Origin: Aradus depressus
Taxonomy: Eukaryota; Arthropoda; Insecta; Hemiptera; Aradidae
Assembly: GCA_963662175.1 (NCBI GenBank)
Contig: OY759221.1
Location: forward strand, 17,264,027 to 17,328,026
Length of the DNA: 64,000 bases
Direction: 5' to 3'
Shown piece by piece: positions 63,410 through 64,000 of the stretch. The notes under the pieces were generated by a model. The model did no database searches and had not been told where the DNA came from. It saw nothing but the letters and a program-made list of their open reading frames with translations. Position numbers and translations under genes: made by a program. Positions within the stretch are counted from its first letter, which is position 1, and the number at the start of each line of letters is the position of its first letter.

Positions 63410-64000
63410 ATATAAATGGCTAAAAAATTCTACAAGGTCATCCCATAAATATATACCTATATATATTTTTATTTATTGTATTTTTTATTAAATAATTTAA
63501 AATCTTTACAAAATAAGACAAATGATAAATAGGCTACCTCCCAGAAGACGGAGTCTGAGTGTGGGAGGGCAGCAGTCAGCTAGGAATGTACATCGCTGTT
63601 AATAATTAGACATACCTATTGTTACATATTATTTTATCTTTGAATATATCAATAGTAAAAATATATCAATAGAAAAGCAAATATATATATACTTAGATAT
63701 AATCAACAATAATAATGAGAATGGAGATGACAGTGACTCGATAAATTAATAAAGTAGGTACATATTAAGATAGAAGAATCCCTAAGAATAAAGAAAATGT
63801 AGAGAAGCAATACGAAAAAAAGAAAGAGAAAAAAATAAAATAAAATAAATAAATAAAAATAGAATCTTTAGTAACAAGAAAAAATGAGAAAAGAAAAAGT
63901 GACTAAAATAAGAAATATTCTCGCAATATAGAAGAAAAGTAAAATAAAAATAAAGGGCTGATGGAATGAACCTGACAACGCGGTGACCTGGCATTGAATT
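63410..64000. other. AT-rich sequence
   Basis: A-rich low-complexity stretch at 63830-63960. No gene supported. Confidence 0.5.

Noticed and set aside
63782..63994. 70-codon Phe-rich minus-strand ORF
   Set aside because: Low-complexity A-rich DNA read in reverse; resembles a membrane protein only by composition.

Overview
This is a repeat-rich, AT-rich eukaryotic window with no convincing complete host gene. The mobile-element mix suggests an arthropod, most likely an insect: R1-like, Jockey/I-like and RTE-like non-LTR retrotransposons, hAT, pogo and PIF/Harbinger DNA transposons, and a tRNA-derived SINE whose tail is made of (AACCT)n, the complement of the arthropod TTAGG telomere unit. I cannot name the species. 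Names such as SINE-A, SINE-B, Rep-A, Rep-C, Rep-D and Rep-E are working names of mine.

Main components. (1) SINE-A is a tRNA-derived SINE of about 345 bp with A and B boxes. It has about 24 copies or fragments on both strands, several with 11-13 bp target-site duplications (TSDs); the cleanest is 32756-33100. (2) SINE-B is a second tRNA-like SINE of about 190 bp with five copies. (3) Rep-A is the commonest background repeat. It has modular internal units and palindromic ends built on ACTTCCCC...TATACGAAGTATA...GGGGAAGT. It is the target of many other insertions, so empty sites can be reconstructed. (4) Rep-E carries an imperfect hammerhead-like core; one copy (2245-3500) holds a broken reading frame like the phospholipase A2 part of a parvovirus (densovirus) capsid protein. 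(5) DNA transposons: three hAT elements with exact 8-bp TSDs (10763-11517, 15866-16714, 59407-60034), three pogo-like elements flanked by TA, and several Harbinger-like elements with MADF, SANT-like or transposase relics. (6) Non-LTR retrotransposon 3' ends lie at 7069, 12430, 24636, 31370, 36569, 41951, 43780 and 49466; most are clearly 5'-truncated and broken.

Layout. 1-9 kb: Rep-A, SINE-A, the Rep-E copy with the viral-like ORF and a LINE tail. 9-19 kb: SINE-B split by a hAT, an R1-like LINE inside Rep-A, a second hAT, and Rep-A split by a SANT-type TIR element and a pogo relic. 19-34 kb: dense SINE-A, a pogo MITE, a LINE relic, poly-G tracts, a 29-bp tandem repeat and an RTE tail. 34-44 kb: a 550-bp palindrome, a TSD-flanked LINE, and a ten-unit minisatellite. 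44-54 kb: two Harbinger elements, an unclassified TIR element between inverted Rep-E halves, and a minimal fold-back Rep-A. 54-64 kb: Rep-A, a 165-bp duplication through a SINE head, a Harbinger carrying nested hAT and SINE-B insertions, a pogo MITE, and one weak candidate exon near 62.4 kb.

The elements do not form a pathway. What the window records is insertion history: SINEs, LINEs and DNA transposons landed in Rep-A, and some were later split themselves. The observations most worth checking are the hammerhead-like cores shared by unrelated repeats, the modular Rep-A with palindromic ends, the SINE with telomere-unit tails, and the capsid-PLA2-like relic. All family calls come from reading the sequence by eye, without database searches.
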